Below are positions 15,580 to 23,629 of a stretch of DNA of 64,000 bases, in pieces; the stretch's first letter is position 1; every line of letters begins with the position of its first letter. The position numbers and the translations under genes are program-made. This DNA comes from Pseudoflavonifractor phocaeensis (GTDB lineage Bacteria > Bacillota > Clostridia > Oscillospirales > Oscillospiraceae). Location: contig NZ_JADYUM010000001.1 of NCBI RefSeq assembly GCF_021531815.1, positions 186,001-250,000 on the forward strand. Reading direction: 5' to 3'. Below the pieces are notes generated by a model. It did no database searches. It worked only from the letters and a program-made list of their open reading frames with translations, and had not been told where the DNA came from.

Positions 15580-16091
15580 ACGAAAATGTACTCCCTTTCC
15601 TCGGGCTCCTGGGGCCGGAACACCAGGTGCTTCTCTTTATATTTTTTCAGAATGAAATGGGTTGCGGTACCGGTGACGCCCTGAATGGGGGCCAGCCGTT
15701 CCCCCACAAACTGGGCCACCTCCCGCAGGGTCCGGCCCGAAATGATGACGGTCAGGTCGAAGGAACCGCTCATCAGATACATGCTCTCCACCTCGTCATA
15801 CTGGTAGATCCGCTCGGCGATCCGGTCAAAGCCATCGATGGATTGGGGGACTACGTTGACTTCGATCAGGGCGGTGACCGTCTCCTTCCGGGCCCGGTCC
15901 CAGTCGATAATGGCCTGATAGCCCAAAACGATCCGTTCATCTTCATATTTTTTGATGGCTGCCTTTGCCTCGTCCACAGGCATCCCTGCGGCGGCGGCCA
16001 TCTGCTCTATGCTCATGGTGCAGTCCTGCTCCAGCAATTCCAACAGTTTTTCCACGGCGGTGTCCTCCATTTCTTTGCCCAAATATCCCAT
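15576..16091 (-). CDS. Lrp/AsnC-family transcriptional regulator
   Basis: A 171-residue regulator with an N-terminal winged helix-turn-helix (about 12-60; IEQMAAAAGMPVDEAKAAIKKYE) and a C-terminal RAM ligand-binding domain. Typical RAM segments are VESMYLMSGSFDLTVIISG and QGVTGTATHFILKKYK. It overlaps the aminotransferase gene by 4 bp, so it probably controls its own operon in response to an amino acid. The start is uncertain: the ATG at 16091 is only about 13 bases from the inferred transcription start, and an ATG seven codons later (16070) is equally possible. Neither has a strong ribosome site. Confidence 0.9.
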   Translation of the reverse strand: MGYLGKEMEDTAVEKLLELLEQDCTMSIEQMAAAAGMPVDEAKAAIKKYEDERIVLGYQAIIDWDRARKETVTALIEVNVVPQSIDGFDRIAERIYQYDEVESMYLMSGSFDLTVIISGRTLREVAQFVGERLAPIQGVTGTATHFILKKYKEKHLVFRPQEPEEREYIFV

Positions 16092-16110
16092 TTGAAAACG
16101 GGTTCAGAAT

Positions 16111-16139
16111 ATTATACACGCATCCGCCGCGAAATACAA
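16111..16139 (-). promoter_or_regulatory. Promoter of the Lrp-aminotransferase-thrH operon
   Basis: Minus-strand TTGTAT (16134-16139) and TATAAT (16111-16116) at 17 bp spacing. The short distance to the gene predicts a leader of 13 or 34 bases depending on the start codon. Confidence 0.7.
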
Positions 16140-16161
16140 TCCCGGACTTTTGCTTCGTCCA

Positions 16162-16197
16162 TAAAAATGGCGCCGGCAGTTCCCTGCGGCGCCGCAT
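16162..16197 (-). terminator. Terminator after sigK
   Basis: ATGGCGCCGGCAG (16167-16179) pairs with CTGCGGCGCCGCAT (16184-16197) with a bulge. It is followed on the minus strand by ATTTTTAT, just past the sigK stop. Confidence 0.75.
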
Positions 16198-16204
16198 TGG
16201 CAAT

Positions 16205-16900
16205 TTATGGCCTCCATCCCTGCATCCCCGCTTCCAACTTCTCCAGCGCCCGTTTTTCAATGCGGGATACATAGGAGCGGCTGATCCCACATTGCGCCGC
16301 AATCTCTCTCTGCGTTTGTGGGGGCCGCTCATCCAATCCATACCGCCGTATGATAATCGTGCGTTCCCTAGGCGTTAAACAGGCATCGACGCAGCGCCGC
16401 ACTTTTTGACAAGCATCCCGAGTGTCCAATTCCTCCAGCATATTGTCGTCCACCGCGATCACATCCATTAACGACAGGGAGCCCCCTTCCCCCGCCGCTT
16501 CCAATGTATCTGCCAGGGACACCTCCCCCTGCAGCTTTTTTTGTGCCCGGAAATACATCAGGATTTCATTTTCGATACACCGGCTGGCATAGGTAGCGAG
16601 GCGAACGTTTTTATCCGCTTTAAAGGTAGAGATCCCCTTGATCAGCCCGATGGTTCCAATGGAGATCAGATCATCCTGATCCCCTGATTGGGCATAATAT
16701 TTTTTGACAATATGGGCTACCAAACGCAGGTTATGTTCTACCAGAATATTTCTTGCCTCAAGGTCTCCTTGGGCACACCGCTTCAGGTACTCCTGCTCTT
16801 CAGCCGCTTTTAAAGGACGCGGAAACGAACCGCTTCCTCCGGACAGCCGGAGGGTAAAAAACAGGCCATTCATCATCAGGTAGATCAGTGGGGACAGCAC
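16205..16900 (-). CDS. sigK: Sporulation sigma factor K (pro-sigma-K)
   Basis: Late mother-cell sigma factor that directs coat and spore maturation genes. Region 2 reads ARNILVEHNLRLVAHIVKKY and DDLISIGTIGLIKGI; region 4 ends SRSYVSRIEKRALEKLE, as in SigK. A hydrophobic N-terminal leader (IYLMMNGLFF) precedes SFPRPL and matches the pro-sequence removed by SpoIVFB. GTG at 16900 is preferred, with GGAGGTG seven bases upstream; a second GTG at 16921 also has a GGGAGG site. The gene is uninterrupted: there is no skin-like element as in Bacillus subtilis. It is transcribed alone, divergent from the YerC-like gene. Confidence 0.93.
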   Translation of the reverse strand: MLSPLIYLMMNGLFFTLRLSGGSGSFPRPLKAAEEQEYLKRCAQGDLEARNILVEHNLRLVAHIVKKYYAQSGDQDDLISIGTIGLIKGISTFKADKNVRLATYASRCIENEILMYFRAQKKLQGEVSLADTLEAAGEGGSLSLMDVIAVDDNMLEELDTRDACQKVRRCVDACLTPRERTIIIRRYGLDERPPQTQREIAAQCGISRSYVSRIEKRALEKLEAGMQGWRP

Positions 16901-16976
16901 CGTGCAACACCTCCGTTCCACTTTATTCCTCCCGGGCCAGTCCCTATTCTTTTTGTTTTGTTAACCGTTTTTTGTC

Positions 16977-17005
16977 TCGACAACAGACCTGAAATTTGGT
17001 AAAAT
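16977..17005 (+). promoter_or_regulatory. Promoter of the YerC/TrpR-like gene
   Basis: TCGACA (16977-16982) and TAAAAT (17000-17005) with 17 bp spacing, each one mismatch from consensus. TGTCTCGACA around the -35 is a 10-bp palindrome that could bind a repressor, possibly the gene's own product. Confidence 0.72.
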
Positions 17006-17034
17006 CAACATATCGCATAAGGGGAGGGCTTTTT

Positions 17035-17364
17035 ATGTCGCATCTTCGCATCAACCGCACTGAATCCATCGACCAACTTTGCCAGGCCCTGCTCTCGCTG
17101 AAAAACGCAGAGGAGTGCTACACCTTTCTCAGCGACCTGTTCACGGTCCAGGAGGTAACCGCCTTTGCCCAGCGACTCCAAGTTGCCCGTCTTTTGCACG
17201 ATGGAAGCACCTATGAAATGGTCCGCAGCCAAGTCCCTGTCAGCAGTTCCACCATCACCCGGATCAACACCGAACTGCGATATGGTTCCGGAGGTTACCA
17301 AATGGTCCTCGACCGGTTGTCTGAGCAGGAGCAGACCCCTCCTCCCGGTTCCGCCCAGGAATGA
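17035..17364 (+). CDS. YerC/YecD-family TrpR-like DNA-binding protein
   Basis: A 109-residue all-helical protein of the TrpR superfamily, YerC/YecD branch. Key segments are FLSDLFTVQEVTAFAQRLQ and the helix-turn-helix VPVSSSTITRINTELRYGSGGY. TrpR relatives repress by binding DNA with or without a small ligand; the ligand of this branch is not established to my knowledge. The ATG at 17035 has GGGGAGGG upstream. The gene stands alone between sigK and the racemase, with its own promoter and a shared terminator at 17415-17455. Confidence 0.9.
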   Translation: MSHLRINRTESIDQLCQALLSLKNAEECYTFLSDLFTVQEVTAFAQRLQVARLLHDGSTYEMVRSQVPVSSSTITRINTELRYGSGGYQMVLDRLSEQEQTPPPGSAQE

Positions 17365-17414
17365 ATCACACCTTCTGTCACAGAGGTCCCGCATCTCATG
17401 TTCCGCATAGAAAT

Positions 17415-17455
17415 TAAAAATAGCCCGTTGGCTATGGTCCAACGGGCTGTTTCTC
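17415..17455. terminator. Bidirectional terminator between YerC-like and racemase genes
   Basis: AGCCCGTTGG (17422-17431) pairs with CCAACGGGCT (17439-17448) with A-rich and T-rich flanks. It separates convergent genes. Confidence 0.85.
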
Positions 17456-17479
17456 TATTCTGTTTCCCAGAATGTGGTT

Positions 17480-18256
17480 TCATATCTCCACTTCTTCCGG
17501 CTGGTCCAGACGGACCGGTCCTCCGATATATGCGGCAGTCACCTCGCCTGCCTGACGGACCACAGTGGCCCGGACCACACCGGCCGGCTGGATATACTCC
17601 CTAGAGAATTCTCCATCCGGGGCATGCTGGCTCTGCGCCACGGCAGCGGCCAAAGAACCGGAACCGCAGCTTCCCTCCCAGACCAAGCTGTTGGCGGCTG
17701 GCACCTTGACCAGCGGCGTCATTTTTCCGTCACCCAGGAAGATCACACCATAAGCGTCCAGGCCCTGGATGTCCTGAAACAGCGGCTCCGCCTTGTCGAA
17801 GAAGCTCCGGCTGGGGTCCACACCTTCCACTACCAGATGGGCAATCCCTCCCAGATGGACCAGGGTGCCCGGATGGCCCTCCACTTCCACAGCGGCGACC
17901 GACTGGGGCAGGGGCATCTCAGAGCGGGAGGTACCGGCAGCCAGGTCCACATCCACGGAAACCAGGTGGTCACAGCCGCTGGTCTCGATCCGCACCTGGG
18001 ACAGTCCGCCCTTCTCCCGGGCGATCAGCATCCCGAATGCCCGGGTGGCGTTGCCGCAGAATTCGCCGCCCATCATCTCCATATGCCCGTCCGCGTCTCC
18101 GGTGGGCCTGCAATAAAATCCCACCTGCTCGGCGTGGAACCGCTCAATGGCCATCAGCTGCTCAGCCACTTTGCCGCGGCGCGCTTTCTCCACCGGGTCC
18201 ATGACAAACAGCGTGATATTTCCGGCGGGATCGGCGCGCAATACCGTCAATTTCAT
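17480..18256 (-). CDS. DapF-fold amino-acid racemase/epimerase (candidate histidine racemase)
   Basis: A 258-residue protein of the diaminopimelate epimerase fold, PLP-independent. Both catalytic Cys are in place: MMGGEFCGNATRAFG near residue 68 and EGSCGSGSLAA near residue 196. True DapF usually has a GNG(x)RC motif with more conserved surroundings; here the first block is GGEFCGN, as in divergent racemases such as the staphylococcal histidine racemase CntK. It lies directly after hutH on the same strand, so histidine is the likely substrate (inference). AAGGAGAG precedes the ATG, right after a 34-nt palindrome. Alternative: diaminopimelate epimerase itself. Confidence 0.8.
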   Translation of the reverse strand: MKLTVLRADPAGNITLFVMDPVEKARRGKVAEQLMAIERFHAEQVGFYCRPTGDADGHMEMMGGEFCGNATRAFGMLIAREKGGLSQVRIETSGCDHLVSVDVDLAAGTSRSEMPLPQSVAAVEVEGHPGTLVHLGGIAHLVVEGVDPSRSFFDKAEPLFQDIQGLDAYGVIFLGDGKMTPLVKVPAANSLVWEGSCGSGSLAAAVAQSQHAPDGEFSREYIQPAGVVRATVVRQAGEVTAAYIGGPVRLDQPEEVEI

Positions 18257-18275
18257 GAACTTCTCTCCTTATTCA

Positions 18276-18309
18276 AGAGCGCGCAAGGGGCAGGCCCCTT
18301 GCGCGCTCT
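18276..18309. repeat. Perfect 34-nt palindromic hairpin between hutH and the racemase
   Basis: AGAGCGCGCAAGGGGC (18276-18291) pairs with GCCCCTTGCGCGCTCT (18294-18309), a 16-bp perfect stem with a two-base loop. No T-run follows on either strand, so it is not a classical terminator. It sits a few bases before the racemase ribosome-binding site and may limit or stabilise that mRNA segment. Confidence 0.75.
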
Positions 18310-18326
18310 GTGGTTTGAACCTTGGA

Positions 18327-19892
18327 TTACTGGAAGTCGGGGATATACTCCTTGGCCAGATCCAGCAGCTTGCCGCTGTAAACGATCTGCTTGACAGCCT
18401 CGATGTCGGGCCAGATCTCACGGTCGATCTCGAAGAAGTCGACCTGCTCACGGACCAGCTTGTAGATGGCCTCGTGGAGAGGAGTGATGCCCTGGCCGTG
18501 GCTGTTCAGGCGGCGGCGGATGTCAATGGCCTGGCAGGCGGTCATCAGCTCCAGAGACAGAACGTCCAGAGTGTTCTTGACGATCATGCCCGCCTTGCGG
18601 CCGGCTGTGGTACCCATGGACACGATGTCCTCCTGGTTGGCGGAGGAGGGGATGGAGTCCACGGAAGCGGGATGGGCGTAGATCTTGTTCTCAGACACCA
18701 TGGAAGCGGCAGCATACTGCACGATCATGTAGCCGGAGTTGACGCCGCCCTCGGTGGTCAGGAAGGGGGTCAGGCCGTTGGACAGAGCGGCGTTGACCAT
18801 ACGCTCGGTACGGCGCTCGGAGGCGTCGGCCAGCTCGGAAGCGGCGATGCCCAGAGTGTCGAAGGGGATGGCCATGGGCTCGCCATGGAAGTTGCCGCCG
18901 GAGATAACAGCCTCGTCCTCCAGGAACATCAGGGGGTTATCGGTCACGGCGTTGAGCTCGATCTCCACCTTGTCCAGAACATAATCCAGAGCGTCGCGGA
19001 CGGCGCCGTGGAGCTGAGGGATGCAGCGCAGGGCGTAAGCATCCTGAACGCGGTCGTTCTGGCAGTTGTCGATGATCTCGGAGCCCTCCAGCAGCTTCGC
19101 CATGTTGGCGGCCACCAGCATCTGGCCCTTCTGGCCGCGGACGGCGTGGATCCGGGGATCAAAGGCGTTGCGCAGGCCGGTCAGGCCCTCAAAAGCCATG
19201 GAGCTGATGATGTCGCCCATCTGAGCGGCGCAGATGGTGTCGTACAGGGCCAGGGAGCCCACGGAGGTCATGGCGCAGGTGCCGTTGGTCAGGCCCAGGC
19301 CCTCCTTGCTCACCAGGGTATCCAGAGTCTTGATGCCGGCCTTGGCCATCGCCTCGGCGCCGGACATCTCCACGCCCTCGAACTTGGCGCGGCCGCGGCC
19401 CAGCAGGGGCAGGGACATGTGAGCCAGAGGAGCCAGGTCGCCGGAGGAGCCCAGAGAGCCCTTCTGGGGGATGATGGGGGTGACGCCCTTGTTCAGCATC
19501 TCGATCATCATCTCGACCAGGATGGGACGCACGCCGGACACGCCGACACACAGGGCGTTGGCGCGCAGCAGCAGCATGCCGCGGGCCACCTCGTCGGCAT
19601 AGGGCTCGCCCATAGCGGTGCAGTGGCTGAGGATCAGGTTGGTGGACAGCTGGTTGCTCATCTCGGAGCTGACAGCCACGCGCTGGAAGTCACCAAAACC
19701 GGTGGTGATGCCGTAAGCCACACGGCCCTCGTCAGCGATCTTCTCGGCCAGGGCGCGGGACTTCTTCATGGCCTCCAGCGCGGAATCAGCCAACTCGACG
19801 GTGGCGCCGAAGCGGGCGACGGCCACAAAGGACTCCAGGGTCAGGCTATGGCCGTCCAAAACGATATGCTTGATTTCCTTGGGATTTTTCAT
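18327..19892 (-). CDS. hutH: Histidine ammonia-lyase
   Basis: Converts L-histidine to urocanate and ammonia, the first step of histidine breakdown. The 521-residue product has the MIO-cofactor region GSLGSSGDLAPLAHM; the tripeptide is Ser-Ser-Gly rather than the usual Ala-Ser-Gly. Other family blocks are YGITTGFGDF near residue 60, NGTCAMTS, and SANQEDIVSMGT. GAGGAG precedes the ATG. Neighbours are a YuiF-type permease upstream and a racemase downstream, all on the minus strand. No hutU, hutI or hutG is in the window. Related phenylalanine/tyrosine lyases or aminomutases are less likely given the context. Confidence 0.93.
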   Translation of the reverse strand: MKNPKEIKHIVLDGHSLTLESFVAVARFGATVELADSALEAMKKSRALAEKIADEGRVAYGITTGFGDFQRVAVSSEMSNQLSTNLILSHCTAMGEPYADEVARGMLLLRANALCVGVSGVRPILVEMMIEMLNKGVTPIIPQKGSLGSSGDLAPLAHMSLPLLGRGRAKFEGVEMSGAEAMAKAGIKTLDTLVSKEGLGLTNGTCAMTSVGSLALYDTICAAQMGDIISSMAFEGLTGLRNAFDPRIHAVRGQKGQMLVAANMAKLLEGSEIIDNCQNDRVQDAYALRCIPQLHGAVRDALDYVLDKVEIELNAVTDNPLMFLEDEAVISGGNFHGEPMAIPFDTLGIAASELADASERRTERMVNAALSNGLTPFLTTEGGVNSGYMIVQYAAASMVSENKIYAHPASVDSIPSSANQEDIVSMGTTAGRKAGMIVKNTLDVLSLELMTACQAIDIRRRLNSHGQGITPLHEAIYKLVREQVDFFEIDREIWPDIEAVKQIVYSGKLLDLAKEYIPDFQ

Positions 19893-19959
19893 TTCTGAGA
19901 TGTCTCCTCTCGTTGGGTTGCTTCAGCAGCCTTTTAAAATATGGTAGAGGTTAGGGGGA

Positions 19960-21267
19960 TCAGATGAACTGGGAGAACACGATGGCCGCGATCATCAGGG
20001 GGATGTTGAAGTGGATGAAGGTGGGCACGCAGGTATCCCAGATGTGCTCATGCTGGCCGTCGGCATTCAGACCGGAGGTGGGGCCCAGGGTGGTGTCGGA
20101 AGCGGGGGAACCTGCATCGCCCAGAGCAGCGGCGGCGGACATCAGCAGGATGGTGGCGGCGGGGGAGAAGCCCATTCTGGAGCACAGGGGGACATACAGC
20201 ACGGCGACCACGGGGATGGTGCTGAAGGAGGAGCCGATGCCCATGGTGACCAGCAGGCCGATCAGGGTGATGACGGTGGCGGCGATGACCTTGTTGCCGC
20301 CCATAACGCTGATGGCGGCCTCAACCAGCTCGTCGACAGCGCCGGTAGCCTTCATGACGCCGGCATAGCCGCCAGCGACCAGCATAACGATGGCGATCAT
20401 GCCCATGATCTTGATGCCGCCGGCAAACTGCTCGTCGATCTTGTTCCACTTCACAGCCTGGCCGATGAACATGACCAGCAGGCCGATCAGAGCGGCCAGA
20501 GACAGGTTATCCAGCTTGACCTGAGCCACGACCACGGCGAAGATGGCCACGATGGTCACCCAGTGGGCAGCGGTCATGTGGTCGGACACGGCGTCGGAAG
20601 CGGTGGTGTCGGCAGCCAGGTTCTTGTACTCACGGGGCTTGCGGTAGGTGACGAAGATGGCCAGCATCAGGCCGATCAGCATGGCCAGACCCAGGATCCA
20701 GTTCCACTTGGCAACATCGCCGGCGGTGACAGGCATGCCGTTGGCGGTCATGTTGTCGGCGATGATGCCCATGAAGATAGTGCCGAAGCCGAAGGGGATG
20801 GCGATGTAGGGGGCCTTCAGGCCGAAGGCCAGGGAGCAGGCAGCGGCGCGGCGGTCGATCTTCATCTCATTCATCAGGGACAGCATGGGGGGGATCAGGA
20901 TGGGGATGAAGGCGATATGTACGGGGATCAGGTTCTGGGACAGGCAGGCGATACCGGCCAGGATGACCAGCATCAGCTTGCCCTTGCCGCCCATGATCTT
21001 GGACAGCTTCTTGGACAGCATGTCGGCCAGACCGGTGGAGGCGATGGCGGTGGCGAAGGTGCCCAACAGGACATAGGACAAGGCGGTGTTGGCGTTTCCG
21101 CTGAATCCATCACACAGCAGGCCCATGGCGTCAGTGATGGAGATACCGCCCAGAATAGCGCCGGTCATAGCGGCGATAATCAGGGACATCAGGACGTTCA
21201 GCTTCAGCAGACACAGGACGCACAGGACGATGACAGAAACCAGGACCGGGTTGGTTAACAATGCCAT
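19960..21267 (-). CDS. YuiF-type transporter (probable histidine permease, Na+/H+ antiporter family)
   Basis: A 435-residue integral membrane protein with 10-12 hydrophobic segments. It belongs to the Na+/H+-antiporter-like family that includes Bacillus YuiF, reported as a histidine permease. Conserved patches are SQNLIPVHIAFIPILIPP and GDAGSPASDTTLGPTSGLN near the C-terminus. GAGGGAG precedes the ATG. The hutH gene starts 67 bp downstream on the same strand, so uptake of histidine for deamination is the simplest reading; this is inference from context. A promoter lies about 250 bp upstream and the leader holds an 18-bp tandem repeat. Confidence 0.85.
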   Translation of the reverse strand: MALLTNPVLVSVIVLCVLCLLKLNVLMSLIIAAMTGAILGGISITDAMGLLCDGFSGNANTALSYVLLGTFATAIASTGLADMLSKKLSKIMGGKGKLMLVILAGIACLSQNLIPVHIAFIPILIPPMLSLMNEMKIDRRAAACSLAFGLKAPYIAIPFGFGTIFMGIIADNMTANGMPVTAGDVAKWNWILGLAMLIGLMLAIFVTYRKPREYKNLAADTTASDAVSDHMTAAHWVTIVAIFAVVVAQVKLDNLSLAALIGLLVMFIGQAVKWNKIDEQFAGGIKIMGMIAIVMLVAGGYAGVMKATGAVDELVEAAISVMGGNKVIAATVITLIGLLVTMGIGSSFSTIPVVAVLYVPLCSRMGFSPAATILLMSAAAALGDAGSPASDTTLGPTSGLNADGQHEHIWDTCVPTFIHFNIPLMIAAIVFSQFI

Positions 21268-21312
21268 AACGAACTCCCTCTCTTCTTAAATTTTCCGGTT
21301 TTGCTTCATTGC

Positions 21313-21350
21313 TACAGTTCTCTTCTCTTTGATACAGTTCTCTTCTCTTT
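21313..21350 (-). repeat. Tandem 18-bp repeat in the yuiF-like leader
   Basis: TACAGTTCTCTTCTCTTT occurs at 21313-21330 and again, identically, at 21333-21350, with a 20-bp period. In the mRNA it reads as two purine-rich AAAGAGAAGAGAACTGTA units 46-84 bases before the start codon. The period and place suggest paired binding sites for an RNA- or DNA-binding regulator. The remainder of 21351-21520 shows no gene. Confidence 0.7.
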
Positions 21351-21520
21351 CTTTCCAAAAAAGGTCGCGCTTTGATTGTTTGCTCTCCCCGGACGCCGTG
21401 TGCCCCAAACCACCATCTTTTCCCTGTTAGACGGCCAGGGAAAAACAGCGGGCTAGCACCGCCTAAAATGACAATTTGGAAGCAGAAAAACGCTCGGCCG
21501 GGGGAACTCCGTCTGGATAT

Positions 21521-21549
21521 AAGATACCATACTATTTTGTAAAAATCAA
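21521..21549 (-). promoter_or_regulatory. Candidate promoter of the permease-hutH group
   Basis: Minus-strand TTGATT (21544-21549) and TATCTT (21521-21526) with 17 bp spacing. It would give a leader of about 245 bases that includes the tandem repeat. Confidence 0.6.
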
Positions 21550-21763
21550 CAAAAACTTTTTTTGTTATCACTTTTGTTTTGTGCACCTTCACATCACTTC
21601 ATCGATAGAGCATCACTATACCGCGCTGCCGCATTGTCCTGGTAAAGTTTTCTTTCCCAAGACCTTTGCCAGAATGGCTTTAAATTGTTTGTTGATTTCT
21701 TGTTCTTCTTGTATATTTTGCGGAAAATCAGAAAAAGCCCTTTACCGCGGAGATTTTTTTCTT

Positions 21764-21769
21764 TATAAT
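21764..21769 (+). promoter_or_regulatory. Candidate -10 element of the Na/Pi cotransporter gene
   Basis: A perfect TATAAT lies 73 bp before the TTG start; TTTACC at 21741-21746 is a weak -35 at 17 bp. The weak -35 suggests activation, for example by phosphate limitation, but I see no PhoP box I can defend. Confidence 0.5.
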
Positions 21770-21841
21770 TCTACCCGTGATGTAAAAAATATGTAAAATG
21801 ATGCATAGGGGGCAAAGACGGACCCCCAAGGAGGAACAAAA

Positions 21842-23629
21842 TTGAACATTCGAGATGTCATCACGCTGCTAGGCGCTCTGGCGACATTCCTGTTCGGTAT
21901 GTCCACAATGACCACCGGACTGGAAAAACTGGCCAGCGGAAAATTGGCCTCCCTTCTGGAAAAACTGACCGACAACATTCTGAAGGGCGTGCTGCTGGGC
22001 GCGGTCGTGGCCGGAATGGTCCACTCCTCCGCGGCCACCACAGTCATGTGTATCGGCTTTGTCAACGCCGGGATCTTGAAGCTGCGGCAGGCGGTGGGTG
22101 TCATCATGGGTGCCAACATCGGCACCACCATCACCGCCCAGATCCTGCGCCTGGGCGGTCTTTCTGACGACAATTTCTTTCTGATGCTCCTCAAGCCCGA
22201 GATGCTGGGTCCCCTGATGGCCTTCGTCGGCATCCTGTTCTTTTCCTTTTTCAACGGCGGAAAGAAAAAAACCGTGGGGCAGGTCCTGCTGGGCCTGGGT
22301 CTGCTGTTCATCGGCATCAAGTCCATGGAAAACGCCCTCACGCCCCTGACTCAGCTGGAGGCCTTCCAGGAACTGTTTGTGCGCTTCTCCAACCCCATCC
22401 TGGGTATCGCCGTGGGCGCGGCCATTACCGCCCTGATCCAGAGCTCCACCGCCTCCGTGGCAATTCTTCAGGCCCTCTCCGCCTCGGGGTGCGTCACTTT
22501 TGCCACCGCCATGCCCATTATCATGGGCCAGAACATCGGCACCTGCGTGACCGCTATTCTCTCCAGCATCGGAGCCAGCCGGAACGCCAAGCGGACCGCC
22601 GCCGTACACCTCTATTTTAATGTGATCGGCACCCTGGTATTCCTGATTGTTTTATACGGCCTCAATTCCGTGATTCACCTCTCCTTCTGGAACAACATCA
22701 TGAATTACGGCTCCATCGCGGATCTCCACTCCTTCTTCAATATCATCTGCACCCTGCTCCTTCTGCCCTTCAACCGTCAGCTGGTGAAGCTGGTGGAGTG
22801 GACTATCCCCGACACCGGAGCCGCCGACCCTGTGTCCACCGTTCTGGACCCCCGTTTTCTCTCCACCCCCTCCGTGGCTCTGGAGCGCGCCCGCACCGTG
22901 GTCAACCAGATGGGGGCCCTGGCCCAGGACAACTACCGTATCGCCGTGGGGCTGCTGGCCAACTACGACACCAAGCAGCTGGAGCTGCTTACCCAGCAGG
23001 AGGAATCCCTGGACCACATGGAGGGCGCGCTGGACCAGTACCTGGTCAAGCTGTCCCGCCACTCCCTGGACGCCCACGACAGCGACCTGGTCTCCGACCT
23101 GCTCCACGCCCTGTCCGACTTTGAACGGATCGGAGACTACGCGGTCAACCTCTCCGAATCCGCCACCGCCCTCCATGAACAGGGACTGGTCTTCTCCGAG
23201 GAGGCGCAGTTGGAACTGAAATGCGTCTGCTCCGCCGTCAGGGACGCTCTGGCCCAGGTCATGGAGGCGTACCGCACCCACGACTCCTACGCCGCCTTCC
23301 AGGTGGAGCCTCTGGAGGAGGTGGTGGACCTGATCACCGCCACCCTGCGGGAGCGCCACGTGGAGCGTCTGAAGCAGGGCCGGTGCACCGTGGAGCTGGG
23401 CACACAATTTCTGGAACTGCTCATCAACCTGGAGCGTATCTCCGACCACTGCTCCAACGCTGCCGTCCGCATCATCCATCAGAATTCCGGCCAGGACGCC
23501 CTGGTCCGTTCCGACATCCATTCCTATCTCCAGCAGCTCCACCAGGGCGGTTCCCACCAGTTTGACCAGCTGTTCCAGGCCGCCAAGGACAAGTATTACG
23601 CCCCCATCGCTGAGACCGCTCAGTGCTGA
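21842..23629 (+). CDS. Na+/phosphate cotransporter with C-terminal PhoU-like domain
   Basis: NptA/YjbB-type Na+/Pi symporter of 595 residues. The first half has about nine membrane segments with the two inverted Na_Pi_cotrans repeats, seen as VVAGMVHSSAATTVMCIGF and the related ITALIQSSTASVAILQALS. The QSS/HSS motifs are the substrate-binding repeats of this family. Residues about 335-590 form a soluble, helical PhoU-like domain (LSDFERIGDYAVNLSESA and LERISDHCSNAAVRI). TTG is the start, with AAGGAGG seven bases upstream. It stands alone and ends at a strong hairpin. Depending on phosphate state it could import or export Pi. Confidence 0.92.
   Translation: MNIRDVITLLGALATFLFGMSTMTTGLEKLASGKLASLLEKLTDNILKGVLLGAVVAGMVHSSAATTVMCIGFVNAGILKLRQAVGVIMGANIGTTITAQILRLGGLSDDNFFLMLLKPEMLGPLMAFVGILFFSFFNGGKKKTVGQVLLGLGLLFIGIKSMENALTPLTQLEAFQELFVRFSNPILGIAVGAAITALIQSSTASVAILQALSASGCVTFATAMPIIMGQNIGTCVTAILSSIGASRNAKRTAAVHLYFNVIGTLVFLIVLYGLNSVIHLSFWNNIMNYGSIADLHSFFNIICTLLLLPFNRQLVKLVEWTIPDTGAADPVSTVLDPRFLSTPSVALERARTVVNQMGALAQDNYRIAVGLLANYDTKQLELLTQQEESLDHMEGALDQYLVKLSRHSLDAHDSDLVSDLLHALSDFERIGDYAVNLSESATALHEQGLVFSEEAQLELKCVCSAVRDALAQVMEAYRTHDSYAAFQVEPLEEVVDLITATLRERHVERLKQGRCTVELGTQFLELLINLERISDHCSNAAVRIIHQNSGQDALVRSDIHSYLQQLHQGGSHQFDQLFQAAKDKYYAPIAETAQC

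Noticed and set aside
16205-16900. Alternative call of SigE, SigF or SigG
   Set aside because: SFPRPL after a short hydrophobic leader and the VEHNLRLVAHIVKKY block fit SigK best, and no spoIIGA or spoIIA genes are adjacent.
18147-19898. 583-codon frame antisense to hutH
   Set aside because: Shadow of hutH; composition is not protein-like.
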